Shown here in pieces: positions 29,750 to 43,000 of a stretch of 64,000 nucleotides of DNA. The stretch's first letter is position 1. Each line of letters starts with the position of its first letter. A program made the position numbers and the translations under genes. The stretch comes from Notospermus geniculatus (lineage: Eukaryota; Nemertea; Pilidiophora; Heteronemertea; Lineidae): positions 85,851 through 149,850 of the forward strand of contig NMRB01000899.1 in assembly GCA_002633025.1 (NCBI GenBank). Direction: 5' to 3'. The notes below the pieces were generated by a model. That model was not told where the DNA came from. It ran no database searches and saw only the letters and a program-made list of their open reading frames with translations.

Positions 29750-29940
29750 ATGGACATAATCGCATGGACTTAATGTGCACTCTTTGCTGTAAAAGGATAT
29801 TTCTCATGTCGGCCTAGGCCCTACAAATGGAAACACAGTGGCCCAAATTTTCAAAACTGTTTTATCCGAAACCTGTTTTAACAAACATCTGTTCGAACAT
29901 AAGATGCATTTTAAATTCATATTTCAAAAGTGCTTTAAGA

Positions 29941-30507
29941 TCACTGTAAAAAGTCAGAACGCAAAAAAATTTCGCGTTATTTCGCGTTCTGGGTACGTTA
30001 ATTTGTCGTTTGTGGGATTTTGGCTATGTTGCAATGTATTTATCCTCCAAACATTAATCTATAGAATAGGTCGTTCTGTTGTTTGGAAATATTTAGACCC
30101 CTTTTTAAGGGTTTCAAAAAATGTGAACACTATTTTAGAACGCGAAAACGCCAATTAACGCCAATTCAGAACGCAAATTTGTCCCAGATTTGAGAACACT
30201 ACAAAATTTTGCGTTCTAAAAGTCATTTTTAGAACGCAAAATTTTATAGTGTTCTCAAATCTGGGACAAATTTGCGTTCTGAATTGGCGTTAATTGGCGT
30301 TTTCGCGTTCTAAAATAGTGTTCACATTTTTTGAAACCCTTAAAAAGGGGCCTAAATATTTCCAAACAACAAGACGACCTATTCTATAGATTAATGTTTG
30401 GAGGATAAATACATTCCAACATAGCCAAAATCCCACAAACGACAAATTAACGTACCCAGAACACGAAATAACGCGAAATTTTTTTGCGTTCTGACTTTTT
30501 ACAGTGA
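29941..30507. mobile_element. 567-bp foldback element
   Basis: The two arms are near-perfect complements from tcactgtaaaaagtcagaac to gttctgactttttacagtga, closing near 30222 at gcgttctaaaagtcat. Mirror-image open frames of about 70 shared codons (for example 29838-30158 plus and 30290-30745 minus) result from the palindrome. The word agaacgc recurs throughout. Confidence 0.92.
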
Positions 30508-31310
30508 TAAAACGCTGTTCTTCCTGAAACGTTGTGTGTTTCAACATGGTTCGTGGGAAAGATGTACATGTACAATGTATTGCGCAAACACCAATTAGTG
30601 TGCATCGGGGGATGATTAATTTCTTGCGGCAGTGCCATAGGCCTGCTAGTGCTGGAATAAAATGCATTTTAGAGTTAAAACTGCTTTGAAACCATGGGCC
30701 CGGAGTCTGTCGCTGTGACAAGCCAAGCCAAAGGAAGTTAGACATGCCCCTACCTTGCTCTGGCTAAAACGCTTTTTAAGGGAGATTTAAAATATGTTGT
30801 AGCGTTAAAACCCTTTGGAAAATGTGACAAGTAAAAATGCGTTTTCGTCGGAGCGTTCTAAAACTAAAACAACTTTAAAAATATGGGCCAGTGTGTTTAG
30901 TGTGCTTGACACGGAAGGCGATACGGACGTCTTCTCTTTCGTATTGTATTAAGTAGCCTAGTGTATTAAGATGTCTCATGGATTGTACAGTCATGGACAT
31001 TAGTTTATCTACACCTGATACTTTGAATATTTCAAATACTACTGGGCCAATTTGAACACGGTTTGTTCCACATGAAAATATATCTTGTTGGTCATATTGC
31101 TGCATCAAAATTTTGGGAATTTGAAAATATCGTAATTATATAATAGCTCATTAGAAAAATACACTGAAAATCAAACTTGTTATTATGCAATATTTTTGTG
31201 ATTTTTGTGGCAGATGTGATAGATTGGAACTTTCTAAGGGTTTTAGGCTTTGTTGCATCAAAATATGTTGAGTGGTTGCTGAGATATTTGAGATTATCAA
31301 ATCAGGTTAC

Positions 31311-31690
31311 GCCAGGTGGCGTAACCTGAAAATCATCCAAGTGCTATAACTCAGGAACGGCTTGACCCAGAGTGCTCAAACTTGATATTTACCTCCCTCT
31401 AGATGACCTTTACAAGCATGTCAAATTTCGGCCTGATTAAACTTCCAATATGACCGCCAGGTGGCGTAACCCGAAAATCATCAAATGTGCTATAACTCAG
31501 GAACGACTTGACCCAGAGTGCTCAAATGTGCTACGTGGCTCCCCCTAGATGACCTTTATGTGCATGTGAATTTTTGGCCCGATCGGACATCCAATATGGC
31601 CGCCAGGTGGCATATTATACCCAAAAATCTTTTTGTCCTGCAACCTGGGAATGACTTGACTCAGATTGCTCATAACTGCATGTCATGTAC
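31311..31690. repeat. About 145-bp tandem repeat, 2.6 units
   Basis: Units start at 31311, 31455 and 31601 with gccaggtggc and contain ctataactcaggaacg, cttgacccagagtgctca and tagatgacctttа-type segments. It joins directly to a single foldback arm (30992-31302) that is related to the arms at 33055 and 51254. Confidence 0.85.
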
Positions 31691-32719
31691 CTCTCTCTGT
31701 CATTACACTATTCTGTCCAAACGGGTGAGCTCATGGCCCATGGACCATTTCATTGAGTTTCTGAACAGTCCACTTTCCATACTCTGCCACGTTGCAAACA
31801 GTGACACTAGCTGGACCTATAGTACAGAAGAGCCACCTGGAGGTGTAGTTTTCCCTCGATAGCCCCATTCAGGCAGATTAAGTCCCTTTGAGGTGGATGA
31901 AAGCTTGGCTGGTATGCAGTAAGGATATACAAATATCGCATTGCTCTGCCTCCTGGTAGAGGAGGCAGAGGTAGAGGATGCCTCCTGGTAGAGGATGTTA
32001 GCCTGGTTCCACTGGCCTTCTCCAGATGGCATTGTGAATAACCAGGCTTAAATGCTTTTTATGGTGACCGAGTTCATACATAGGCTACACACACGATCGA
32101 TGTACACCATATACTCTTGTGCTCGCGAGTGTACTTTCTACACACCGATCAGGACTGCTCGACAAGTCTGTTCGAATCTACGTATTTGAATGATCTTAGT
32201 TACCAACTGGACATGGAAACTGTTGCTACATATAAAAGAATGAGTTGAAGTATGGTACCTTACCTGATGAAGGGTTAGTAATGGTATCACAGCGGGTTGA
32301 ACTTCTCAACTGATGAAAAGAATGGCGCCCATTTTTTACTGAAACATGGTGAGATCATGTGATTCAATATGACCAACCAGAAGGCGTCTAAAAATAACCT
32401 CGAAAATTTCTGAAAAATCTTACAAAAACTCGGAAGCCGGATCAATAACACAAAGTTTGGGTTGCTTGACTCCAAGATCAATTTTTTTACTTCAATATTT
32501 AAAAAAATATCTTCCTGACCTAAACTTTATCCGAAAATTAAAGAAGCAGGTCGGCACAAGAACGCCTCCACAACAGGTGAAGTCCACTTAAAAACACATG
32601 TTCAGGCGCTCATAATCTGATACGAGCATGTGTTCTCAATTAGGATACTCAGTCTTTGCGTACGAAAAAAAGCAATTTATACATGTACATGTAATTAAAA
32701 TGACAAATTGATCACCGTC

Positions 32720-32815
32720 CCTGGATAACTCGCGGCGCAATTTTGCACCACTCAATGTCATCCACTTAGCTGTTGGAGTGAGTGACGGCTAACATTCTGG
32801 GTTTGCAGCTGGGAG
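32720..32815 (+). other. Predicted 5' non-coding exon of channel gene C
   Basis: The sequence gagtgacggctaacattctg...gcagctgggag|GTAAGTA is conserved upstream of D (ending 51036) and E (ending 61435). The donor is strong, and there is no ATG in frame with the coding exon at 37028. The exon start is uncertain. Confidence 0.5.
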
Positions 32816-33054
32816 GTAAGTAGCCTACATATTACGTACATGTATATCACCCATTTTCCTGATTTTAAAACTTTATAACTTTCGAACATTATTTTATGAA
32901 CTTTAAAATAATCATCCGTGTACAATTTGAAGAACATTTGAAATTTGAAATGGCATCATCTGAAAACCTGGATCGGAGGAGAATGTCGGATGAATATCCT
33001 TTAATCTCAAAACCTACATACATGTCAATACATGTATCTGTACATGTACAGATA

Positions 33055-33797
33055 TTGACATAAGTTTATCTACACCTGATACCTTGAATATTGCAAATAC
33101 ATGTACTACTGGACCAATTTTAACACAGTTTCGTATACCGTCTTGGTCATATTTCTGCATCAAAATTTTGGAAATATCATAATTATGTAATAGTTCATCA
33201 GTGAAAGCCCTAAAAATCAACATTTTTATGATGTAATTTTTTGTGACTTTTGTTACAGTTTTGATAGAGTGGAACCTCCTAAGGATTTTGGGCTTTGTTT
33301 CATCAAACTCTGTTGAGTGGTTGCTGAAATATTTGAGATTATCAAATTTTCGATAATTTGAGAATTTCCAATTTTTCACAAAACTTGATATTAGTAGACA
33401 GAGGCCACCTAAAAACGTAGGAGTATGAAGTTTTGGAACTTTTAGCGTAAACTGTTTGGAAGTTAAGCATGTTTTTCAAAATGTTCACATTTTGATATTC
33501 TGAAAAATATGAATATCTCTGCCCAGTTAACGCAAAACGTTTCAAAATCTGGTAAACCCATATTCTGAGGTTAGCTTTATCTAATGGCATCAAAATTTCC
33601 CGAAAAGCACGAAAATATCAAATTATCAAAATTTCGATAATCTCAAAAATCTCAGCAACCACTCGAGATATTTTGATGAAACAAAGCCCAAAATCCTCAG
33701 AAAGTTCCACTCTATCAAAACTGCAACAAAAGTCACAAAAAAATACATAATGAAAATGTTGATTTTTAGTTTTTTTTGTGATGCGCTATTACATAAC
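33055..33797. mobile_element. Foldback element, truncated on the right (intron 1 of gene C)
   Basis: The left arm (gacataagtttatctacacc...) and the right arm (tcagcaaccactcgagatat...tcacaaaaaaatacataat) are complementary around a centre near 33450-33560. The right arm stops at acataac, whereas the D-side copy (51254-52134) is complete to its end. Confidence 0.8.
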
Positions 33798-34334
33798 TAG
33801 AGTTGTCAGTTGAGTCTGCAGGCAGACTCTGAGTCTCCGCCACGGTGTATGTGATTCGTTGGTGGTGTTCATTGGATGTTGCGCTTTATCTGACAGAAAG
33901 TAACAATGAGGAATTGCTTATTTTTTTGTGAATTTATTTACACTGTCATTTACAATTTGAATAATATGTATAAATAGTGGCAATGGAGTAATCATGCTAC
34001 ATGTAATTTCTGTTACTCCTCAAATAACCAGATGAATCGTTCGTATTGGAGGCTGTTGTCATTATGACAGCATTTGAAAAGGACGCTGCTAATTACTTTG
34101 CTGCTGGATGGAAGGCTTGTGATGGGTTGGGATGGCTCAGATCTTCGGTTGTGGAATAGAAATATATTGGTGAATATTAAGGAATGAAATGGTCCAGGGA
34201 CCACGTGCTCATGTGGTGTAAAGTTTGATGTGAGGCAACACCATTGAAAACACCTATTGTTTCACGGAGGTTGTGAATGATGATGAGGTGGTGTCTGACA
34301 CGGATTGTGGTGTTGACGGTATTGGTATAGTAAC

Positions 34335-34640
34335 ATAATAATAATAATAATAATTTATTCATTTTATAGTGCTAAAATCAATGTATAAGACATTTTCTTA
34401 GCACTTGACAGAAATTTAAAACATTGATTTAAGAATTTAAAACAATGTGCATAAAACTCATTTAACCATTTCAAAGTGCCTTTTAAAAAGTTCGGTTTTT
34501 AATTGCCGTTTAAAACTAGCCGTGGCGATGGGACCACGCATCGAAGCTGGAAGGGAATTCCACAGCCTGGGCGCCAAGACGCCCAGGGAGCGGTCACCGT
34601 AGGCCCCTGGAACGGAATCTTCACAGCCCGTGGAGAAACA
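34335..34640. mobile_element. Interspersed repeat with (AAT)n end
   Basis: It starts with an (ata)n run, then ttcattttatagtgctaaaa and ends in a GC-rich part (cacagcctgggcgccaagac, cccagggagcggtcaccg). The layout, a simple-repeat tail plus a conserved GC-rich body, is that of a SINE or the 3' end of a LINE on the minus strand. It adjoins the retrotransposon remnant at 34760-35614. Confidence 0.55.
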
Positions 34641-34759
34641 TTTATTGTATCATAAAGAGATGCTGGTGCCAAGTGTTGACCTATACGAATACGGTAGGCC
34701 TACCACAGTTACTGTTGCAGGGTTGTAATATTTGTTGGTTAGGCCTACCTGCACTTTTT

Positions 34760-35614
34760 TTGCGATGTTCGCTTTTTGCCAGGCCAAGGTGTAGGAGACA
34801 ACATCACGACAACGCTGTGGAACATAGTTGAAAAAACTGAAAGACCACCAACTTCAGATAGATATTAGAGTTATTCTGCATTTTCTGTACAGAATGGCAC
34901 CAATTGGTCTTAGCTGGGTAATAAGAGGAAGTAGGGCTGAGTGGGTCATTGGATGAAGACCAAGAATTTTCCTGACAGCTTTTCTCCAGGCAACATAGAA
35001 AAGATTTACAGAATAGGAGCAGTCAGCCGCGCATATTGCCAACAGATGGCAGCAAAGTCTTAGCGGACCAATGTACAGGAAAATCTACGTGATTGCTGCT
35101 CGATCAATAATGACTGGGTCCGTTAGATGCATTGAATTGGGCCGTAGTGACACCTAGTGGTCAACTCGCTGACAGCTCCTATTGTCGCTCAAGTCCCAAA
35201 GGACTGACCCAAGGACATACAGAATGAAGAAAAGAGCTTCAACTTAGTATCAAAGCTACAGAAATAAAACCAAGAGATTAGGACATTTACTTTCTTATTA
35301 AAATCAGAAATTGCCCGTGTGATATCGGACCAGCCAGGCCCAATTTGGTGTCCGAGATGTGTAGCACTGGGTTGAGAACGAATTACAGTATTCTGAAACA
35401 TTATTTCTGTTGTTATGTTGACGTTGTCGGAGCTGTAATACAATAATTGGGATTTAGATGCATTGAAGGTAATTCTATACTCAACTGATAATTTCCCTTC
35501 ACACCTGCAATAACGAGTTGGGAATTCAGTGAAAATTTCGAAGGACACAATAAAATAATATCGTCTGCATATTATAATGTACAGCACTTCCCACACGTAC
35601 AGCACTTCCCACAC
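34760..35614 (-). mobile_element. Decayed non-LTR retrotransposon (reverse transcriptase remnant)
   Basis: On the minus strand 35571-35560 encodes YADD, the reverse-transcriptase catalytic motif, followed by IILLCPS. After a frameshift come YRITFNASKSQLLYYS (35.45 kb) and THLGHQIG. Beyond a MITE insertion, AWRKAVRKILGLHPMTHSAL (34.95 kb) matches the usual thumb-region pattern of LINE polyproteins. Frameshifts and the insertion make it inactive. Interpretation by motif only; the clade is not assigned. Confidence 0.75.
35012..35182. mobile_element. MITE inserted in the retrotransposon
   Basis: ataggagcagtcagccgcgc ... gagctgtcagcgag-type end (gacagctcctat). Intact representative of the family also found at 15761-16146 (interrupted), 27183-27349 and 59632-59798. 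Confidence 0.8.
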
Positions 35615-36092
35615 GAACCACAGATGGAATTCAAGATTTGAGGGGAATACTTGTTAGCCTATACATGTACATGTACATGTACATGTAGCTCGGAAAGCGT
35701 CCCAGAAATGAGGATGAAATTTTACACCAGGCTTGGTCATCACTCAGAAATATCAATTTAATGATGATAATTGTTCCCGAAGCGACGTTATTTTGCGCAC
35801 CAGATCACTTCTTGTCACAAGGGTTTATTCAGTTAATACTGCACCAACCGGCACGAAATTTCACTAATAAGTGTAATGTAACGCCAAGTAGTGTCTCGTT
35901 ATAGAATTTACATAAAATTTGCGTTTTTTTCCGAGAAATCGACACTTTTGTTTGGGGCACGATCGCGATGTATGGACGAATGTATAGAGCATCATACATG
36001 TAAAACCGAATGTTCGTGAAATAAATAACGGGAGCATGCAAAAAAATCATAAGATATACCACCACTACACGACGATGTGTATCCAGATCTAC

Positions 36093-36182
36093 AGGGTGGG
36101 CCAGAGAAAGTGTCCCTCGAACAATATGGAAACAATAGAAATGCTATTGTTCGAGGGATACTTTCTCTGGCCCACCCTGTAG
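36093..36182. mobile_element. Short foldback element
   Basis: cagggtgggccagagaaagt and actttctctggcccaccctg flank a centre ctcgaacaat...attgttcgag. The arms are nearly perfect. Confidence 0.9.
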
Positions 36183-36799
36183 ATCCAGATCTGTTGCTGT
36201 TTATTTAGTTTTTGTGTGTTGTGGTGCAGGAAACGACACTACTGGAAACATTTGATAGAGTACTCAGATTAAAGGGATAGAACGTTAATTGCATTTACCC
36301 GAGTTTGGTCCCTTGACGCAATTACCAATGTGTTGTCGTTCAGGGAAACAACCATCTTGACTAATCAAGGCCTCCGGTCACTCCGCCCTTCGAACTACGC
36401 TCCCTTCACCCTTGACGACCACCGTTTGTCATCCTGCTCGCAGACAGGTCGTTCCATGGACCGCACACACCCCGCACCGCTGTCAATGATAAATGCGTGT
36501 AATCCAATGTTTTGTGAATAAAACATGCATTAACGTATTAGATTATTCTTCATTTTGAGATTTACATCGATCCAAACCTCACAATGTTCCTATCTTGTCA
36601 TAAACCGCGCTTTCAGTAACGTTTGGCTGCTTCAGCCGCCACGCTCATGGGCGGCAAATGCGAGCGATAAATGCTGCGGTGGTCGGCAAGGGTGGATGGA
36701 GCGATAGCAGGAGTGACAGGAAGCCTTGGTTGGGCAAGATGGGAAACAACATCACTACAAACGTAGAATACTAAAATTAATGAGATGAAAAAAAATATG

Positions 36800-37027
36800 C
36801 GCGCAGCTTCCCTCAAGCTCCAGTAATATTCCTCAGGGAGTGGAGAATTGAAATTGGAATGAACAGACCTGTGGCTAGGATAATGTAAAGCGCAATGAGC
36901 AGTCCAACTGGAAGTGCGCTAAAAAAGAACGGCATTATTATTATTAGTACCTAGCCAGTTTTGAAAATGTAACTGGACGGCATAGAAAAAGTTCGTTTTT
37001 TTATTACTAGTGTTTGGCACAGCTAGT
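36800..37027 (+). promoter_or_regulatory. Conserved sequence in front of the first coding exon of gene C
   Basis: The roughly 230 bp before the ATG (cctcagggagtgga, gaatgaacagacctgt, cggcattattatta, actggacggcatagaaaa, gtttggcacag) are also present before gene D (53215-53443) and partly before gene E. Either intron-end or regulatory constraint, or simply recent duplication, could explain this. The acceptor TTGGCACAG|CTAG is shared by all three. Confidence 0.35.
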
Positions 37028-40000
37028 ATGAATACTGAAGATGTGAAGGCGGAGCCTCCTCCGGAAGCTGTCGGGAATGTCTGGCACAGCTTCAGCCAGG
37101 ACACCACTTTCCACGGCGTGCGGTTCGTGACGATGCGGAACTCGGGCCCTCTGAGAAGGTAAGTTGTGGACGGCAATGCATTTGATCGAATCGATTACGT
37201 GATTCCTGGGACCTTATTCACAAAGCCCCACTAAAGCTATGTTGAAAATACCCGTGCTTTTCCAGACCCGTGTCAAACCCGTGTGTACGAAAATCCCGGC
37301 GAGAGGTCACACTGCTACATTGTAGTTAAGTAGCCCGGCGACAGTTGCGCTGCATGCATTGACTCTTCGGTCATTTCTGTATTGGCACACATTGTTGGAG
37401 GCGCGAAAACGACGTCACTTAATGGCTGCGCCACCTGTAGCCGTGCGAAGAACTAACGTAAACACGGGAATTTCGAAAAGCACGGCGAGCTTGGCGTGTC
37501 TCAAAACCCCGTGTTTTTCAGACACGGGTTTCTCGAAGCCCGGCAATAGGGAACCCCGATCACGCAGACCACGCGAGAATATACGCGTGGGTTTGAACTG
37601 ATAGTACACCGACGCCACCTATTATTCATGACGATTCAAGGTGTGATTGGCCGTGCTTGGTGAACCGCATCTCTCGAACAATGAGCCTCTATAGGCAGCT
37701 GATAGGTGTCACGTCTGCTCTATCAGTCTCACGTGACCAATTGGCGCTCCCCATTCATAGGTGTGACCGCAAAATCCCGGAGATTTTATGTAGTGTAACC
37801 ACGGCTTAAATTTAATGGTACGCAAATCCTTTATCGGGCTGAGAGTGAACAATAGGTTATCCGCAAATGGACAACAGTTTACGGACTCGTGAATAAGGTC
37901 ACTGGTCAATAAAGAACATCCACCTTTTAAATCCATTTTTTCAGCGATGAATGATGATTAATTGCTGCGGTTTGTTGGATATAAGGGTACATTTATTTCA
38001 TTGTGCGACGTGCAAAATCGATAAAAGCTAGTTTTTCTCACTCGGGGTGGCGTAGCTACTCATTCTCAAAAATGCATTTTTCTGTTTGACGTAGATTACA
38101 AGTTTTGAATATCGTTATTTGTTTTCCCATTCAGAATCAAGCGAACCAACTCAAATCTACTGAGGCCGACAGAGATACGCTACATTTTCCGTTTCTCCTG
38201 AAGTTTTCGAACACGCACGTTTAATTTGGTACTTGTAATTTCTCTAGGTTGTCGGCATACATGTACATGTACATGTAACTGGGTGTGTATGCATGTCCGA
38301 GTATTTTTCACCAAATGTTTTCGTACATGTACTTTAACTATTGAATTATGGGTATTTGATGCTAGTTATTTTCTATCTTCTCACAGAATATTATGGGCCA
38401 TCGTCATCCTCGCTGCCAGCGGGTATCTCGTCTACCAGATACAGGAGAGAGTCAGATATTTCTTGAAGGAGCCCATCACTGTCAACGTTGAGGTTATATC
38501 CAGTAAAAATATGACCTTTCCCTCTGTTGCAATTTGCAACCAGAACCAGTTCAAGTATGTATATTGTAAATCATCAGAGCTGAATGTCAATTACTGATAC
38601 GTTGTGTAAATTTTAAAAATCCGCGCAAAATTCAAAGTCGCCTAAGTCAGGCTCACAATACATTATATTCAATTCACAATAAGGCGAATGGAATTCTTCG
38701 TACTTTTAGCTGCCACTAGCCAGTTACGTGGTCATAACGTTCAATAATTCTGTTATTTTAGATTCACTGCCGCAGTTGACAATAATGCAAGTACATATAT
38801 TACATATATCATGAAACGCCACTTCACCGATTCAAAACCGACACTCGAAGAGTTCTTGAAAGATGAACCATCAGATACAGAGATTGGACTCAAAACAGTA
38901 TCTAAAGAAAGTTTTGACAAGTTCTTAGGACAAACGTGGGACGAGCTGGCGATTCAGCTAGGGCATAGAGCTGAACAAATGATTGCAAAGTAAGGAAAAT
39001 AAAGGGAATAGACAGAAATAAATAAAGAAAGATTGAACCTATCCTATGACAAAAACATACGGTGTGATAGAATCTAATTCCCCCACCCTCCTGATGTCCC
39101 CCTGCATTGTTTGTCACAGGATTAAGGGTCTTGGTCTCTCTAGAGTCCAATTCAATGGTGCCGCTTAATCCGTAAATGTATTGTTGGGGGACACCACATA
39201 TCGGGGGACATTAGATTCTATTACATCGGCAAAGAAATTAAATTAATTGGTAAATTCTTTGCCATCATGATTAGAAATTCATCATGCACATTTATTTGAT
39301 TTCATGATAAATTCTGCAATGATTTATCTCGATTGTTTTCATCACATGAGAAATTTATTGAATGTCAATAAAAAGTGGTGAACTTTTGATTAACTTGTAA
39401 TTTTTCCAGGTGTCGTTTTGGAAAACGTCAGTGCACGTTCGAGGACTTTACACCGATAATGACCGATCATGGTCTGTGTTACAAATTCCAAGGACTATTA
39501 ACAAACTCGAGTGAAAATGGACGCGAACTTCCACAGCAAACGGCGGCAGGTATTGTGGGGGATAAGGGGATTCTCTTTCTGTGTGGTTCCAATCAACATG
39601 GAACAACATCGATGCAGGCAAGAGGGCATACAGGCTCCCCTTAGCTTCATTAAAGGACCACAGTATTGCTTCCCAATCCTGCGTTACACCTACCCGCGTT
39701 AAGGGGGAGACCTCTATTAACGACTTGGTAAACTACCGCATGCAACTAGTCTCGCGCAGCCAGCCGTTTCGTTCCGCAGTACTGCTACACAAACTTGTTC
39801 GATCCCCAGCGGCTGGGTGACCGAGACTGTAATCATACATTCTCCAACACTGGGGCGAAATGCTTAACTACAGTATTGGAGCATGGTGCCGGTGGCGCCG
39901 GCTGTCGACAGAAAGATGCAATACAGTGGTCCTTTAAGCCTGCCGCACAGTGGAGCTATCTGCTGAGCAAAAAGTCATTCGAGACCGTTTCCCCAGCAGA

Positions 40001-43000
40001 TACATGTACATGTATGTAACGTTACATGTAGCTCACCGAAAAATACGCGCACACGCGAGCTTTCTTCCTCGGGAGACGAAAAATGAAATTATGCGCACAC
40101 GCGAGTTATCTGCTGAGCAAAACGTCTCGAATGACTTTTTTGCTCAGCAGATAGCTCCAGTGTGCGGCAGGCTTTACATGTATATTGATGAAGCGCCCAA
40201 AATAAACGAGAGTGACGTCGCCAACTTGCAGATGGCGTCCAAATTCGTACACTTCCGCCACATGCAGAGTGGTGAGAAACTAAAGGTACACGTCGGCCTA
40301 CCCCTGCATTCCCTGATAATGCTTTTGATTGTCATTCTAGGCTCAGCGGAAGGTCTACACTTGCTGCTAAACGTCGAAAGCTACGAATATTCCCCCGGAT
40401 CCCACCCATCAGAAGGATTCAAACTGGTCTTTTTGGACCCTGAAGATGTTCCAATGATTGTTCCTAAAGGAGAAGGAATCGGACCAGGGACGTACACTTT
40501 CGTTGCCCTGAAACGTCAAACGGTAAGTGAATTAAAGGCTGGAACATGGGTGTGATGAATCGGAATTTTTATCCCGTTCAGTGTGCTATAGACGTTGTCG
40601 ATGTACACTAATAATAATAATAATAATGGCGAGTTCTTATATAGCGCTTCATAGCGTATTGCGCTTCACACATTATTACCCCAGCCTATGATTCAGAAAC
40701 CTTTCTGTAGAAACCAAAGGGCAGCCACAATATAGCGCACACGATGGACATTTCAGGCCAGTTGAGAGTTACAGAGTGGCACGGCAGGGGATCGAACCCA
40801 CGATCTTCCGATCACGAGTCCTCAGCCCTAACCATTATGCCACCGCGCTCCCAAACACTCATCCCAAAAAATAAATGGACATCAGTTTTTTTTCTGAATT
40901 TCTCAAAAACTATAACCAAGGTTGAAATGTCTACCTGATATGGATGATAGCATATCGTCTCAGCTATTCAAAAATGTCACAAGTGAAAAAATCTACCACA
41001 TCCTGATTTTGATGGAAGCAATTTTGTAAAGTTGGGTTTTTCCCTACTTTCTTATTTTAAGTATTTCGCTGAAAAAANAAAAACTAAATGTCCCTTATGG
41101 GCCACCGTACTTCCAAAGGGCATTCCAAATATGATTTCGTTTTCTAAAAATTCTAATGTGATTTTGGCCACTTTTATTGAGATAATTTGGCCTTTGGTAC
41201 CTGGTGTGATCAGGTGTCTAGGTACCCTCTGGAGCTGGAACTCAAGGCTTGCCCAGGAACATTTGATTTAACATTTGTCATTTGTTCTTCTGGTACATTC
41301 ACACAGGTGAACACATGGTCCATGGTCCATGGACCTATTGATGATGAACTACAAATGTAATCAAACTGACCTTGTGGTTTTCTGACCAGATGATACGGAT
41401 CAACAGCAAGACGACTAAATGCACTGACGGGAAGAAGTTGAAGTACTTCGACAAATACACAGACATGGCTTGTCGTGAAGACTGTGAGGCAAGAAAATTC
41501 GTCGCGATGTACGGATGCAGAAAATCATCGAGATGGAAGGATGATTGTAGGTTAAAATAAATGTACCTGTAGATGTATTACTGAAAAAGAAGCCATCATT
41601 CTGTTCACAAATTTGATTAAAACGACCAAAGCAATCGATTTCTACGGTGGCCCATAGAGCTCATCGATGAAAAATATTTGCATTTGGATTTTTTCCCGAG
41701 GTCTGAACATTTTTCTTGGGGGTTTGTAAAATCTTTAGAAGTTCTCACCGCGGTGAAAACATTCCCACCGCGGTGAAAATCATTTTCACCGAGGTGAGAA
41801 TATTTCCACCGCGGTGAAAATGATTTTGACCGTGGTGAGAATGATTTTCACCGCGGTTGAAATTATTTTCACCGCGGTGGAAACGTTTTCACCGCAGTGG
41901 AAACTCGGCGAGGTTTTCACAGCGGTGGAAACATTCTCACCACAGTGAAAATGATTTTCACCGCGGTGGAAACAGTCATATGCATAAAATGACAAAAAAA
42001 TCGTTCACCCCTTAATTTTTCCAGGTTTTGGGAAAAGATTGGTCTCTCCTACCAGTCAAAAAGGTACGGACTCGTGTGAGAATCGTTTCAGTGATACAGT
42101 ATGTGGAAAATTTTTGCCAGAACTGACCCTTTCAAAGGTCCGCCCTGTCAAGAACAGGCCCAACATGTGTAAAGTCTTCGCAAATTGACGCATTTATGGA
42201 AGAAATGGTGAAAGTGTCAGTTAAAGACAGGTTTTAAGTAGTCCACATGCCATGACGTGTAACTGGGTCTTTTTCTGCACGGGTGAACCAGCATGACACA
42301 TTCAAAAGCGTGCGATGAGGTTTTGGTTGGTGGTGGCGCTTCTGACATCGCCAACAAGCAGAACGTAGCACTGGTAATGCAACAAATTTAGCATTCAAAT
42401 ACCCATAGGACACTGTCTGGAGTATCAGGAATATCTCTACTTGAGGTGTCCCCAGTGTCTGCCGTCATTATTTCACAGGTTATTGTATGCGATGTTCGTT
42501 CTTGTAATCAATGGATATTTCTGATTTTACCAGACTGAGGCACTTAGTCTCTGTAATACGCATGCGCGAACCTCGCAGCTTTACAGAGACAGACCAACGT
42601 CGACATTTTTTTGTTACGAAAATCTTTGTATCAACGCTGACTGGTCGATTTTGAATTCAGATGTTAAAGCCATGCTGATTGGCCATATAATCTTGGAGGA
42701 GGGTGTCACATGATTGCAAAATAACGGCGCTCTATGCAAGATCACGTGACTGACGCCAGCCATGCCCAGAGTAGCATCACACAAGTTTTAAACGTTGCAG
42801 CCAGACCCTCGGTTGGTAGACCGAGGGTCTGGCTGCGCGAGACTATCATTTTACAACGTTGTCACCATTTGTAGGTCATCCCGTGTGCAAAATTGGGGAT
42901 TTAGGAACTGAGATCGACCAAGGTAGGTAGACTCGAAGGGAAGAACACTGTACGGATTTTAAGGTCACCTAAGTTAGGTATGACCCATTCCGACTCCTGC

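Larger units (their letters stand above)
29750..32700 (+). other. Intergenic region B-C
   Basis: No exon is recognised. It contains the long foldback 29941-30507, a single arm of another foldback at 30992-31302, the tandem repeat 31311-31690, and the start of the segmental duplication at about 31990. Confidence 0.5.
31990..33797 (+). repeat. Segmental duplication upstream of gene C, paralogous to 49235-52030 upstream of gene D
   Basis: Long collinear similarity starts at agcctggttccactggcctt and continues through the predicted first exon and into the foldback element. The D-side copy carries an extra 950-bp foldback (49296-50245) that is absent here at about 32048-32060. Collinearity on the C side stops at 33797 and resumes at 35618 (cgaaccacagatggaattca), matching 52745. 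Confidence 0.85.

Noticed and set aside
29838-30745. Two ORFs of 106 and 151 codons sharing about 70 residues on opposite strands
   Set aside because: They are mirror images produced by the two arms of the 29941-30507 foldback, and have no family resemblance.
34854-35614. Host genes on the minus strand (62- and 141-codon ORFs)
   Set aside because: The YADD motif in an adjacent frame and the LINE-type motifs show that they are pieces of a frameshifted retrotransposon.
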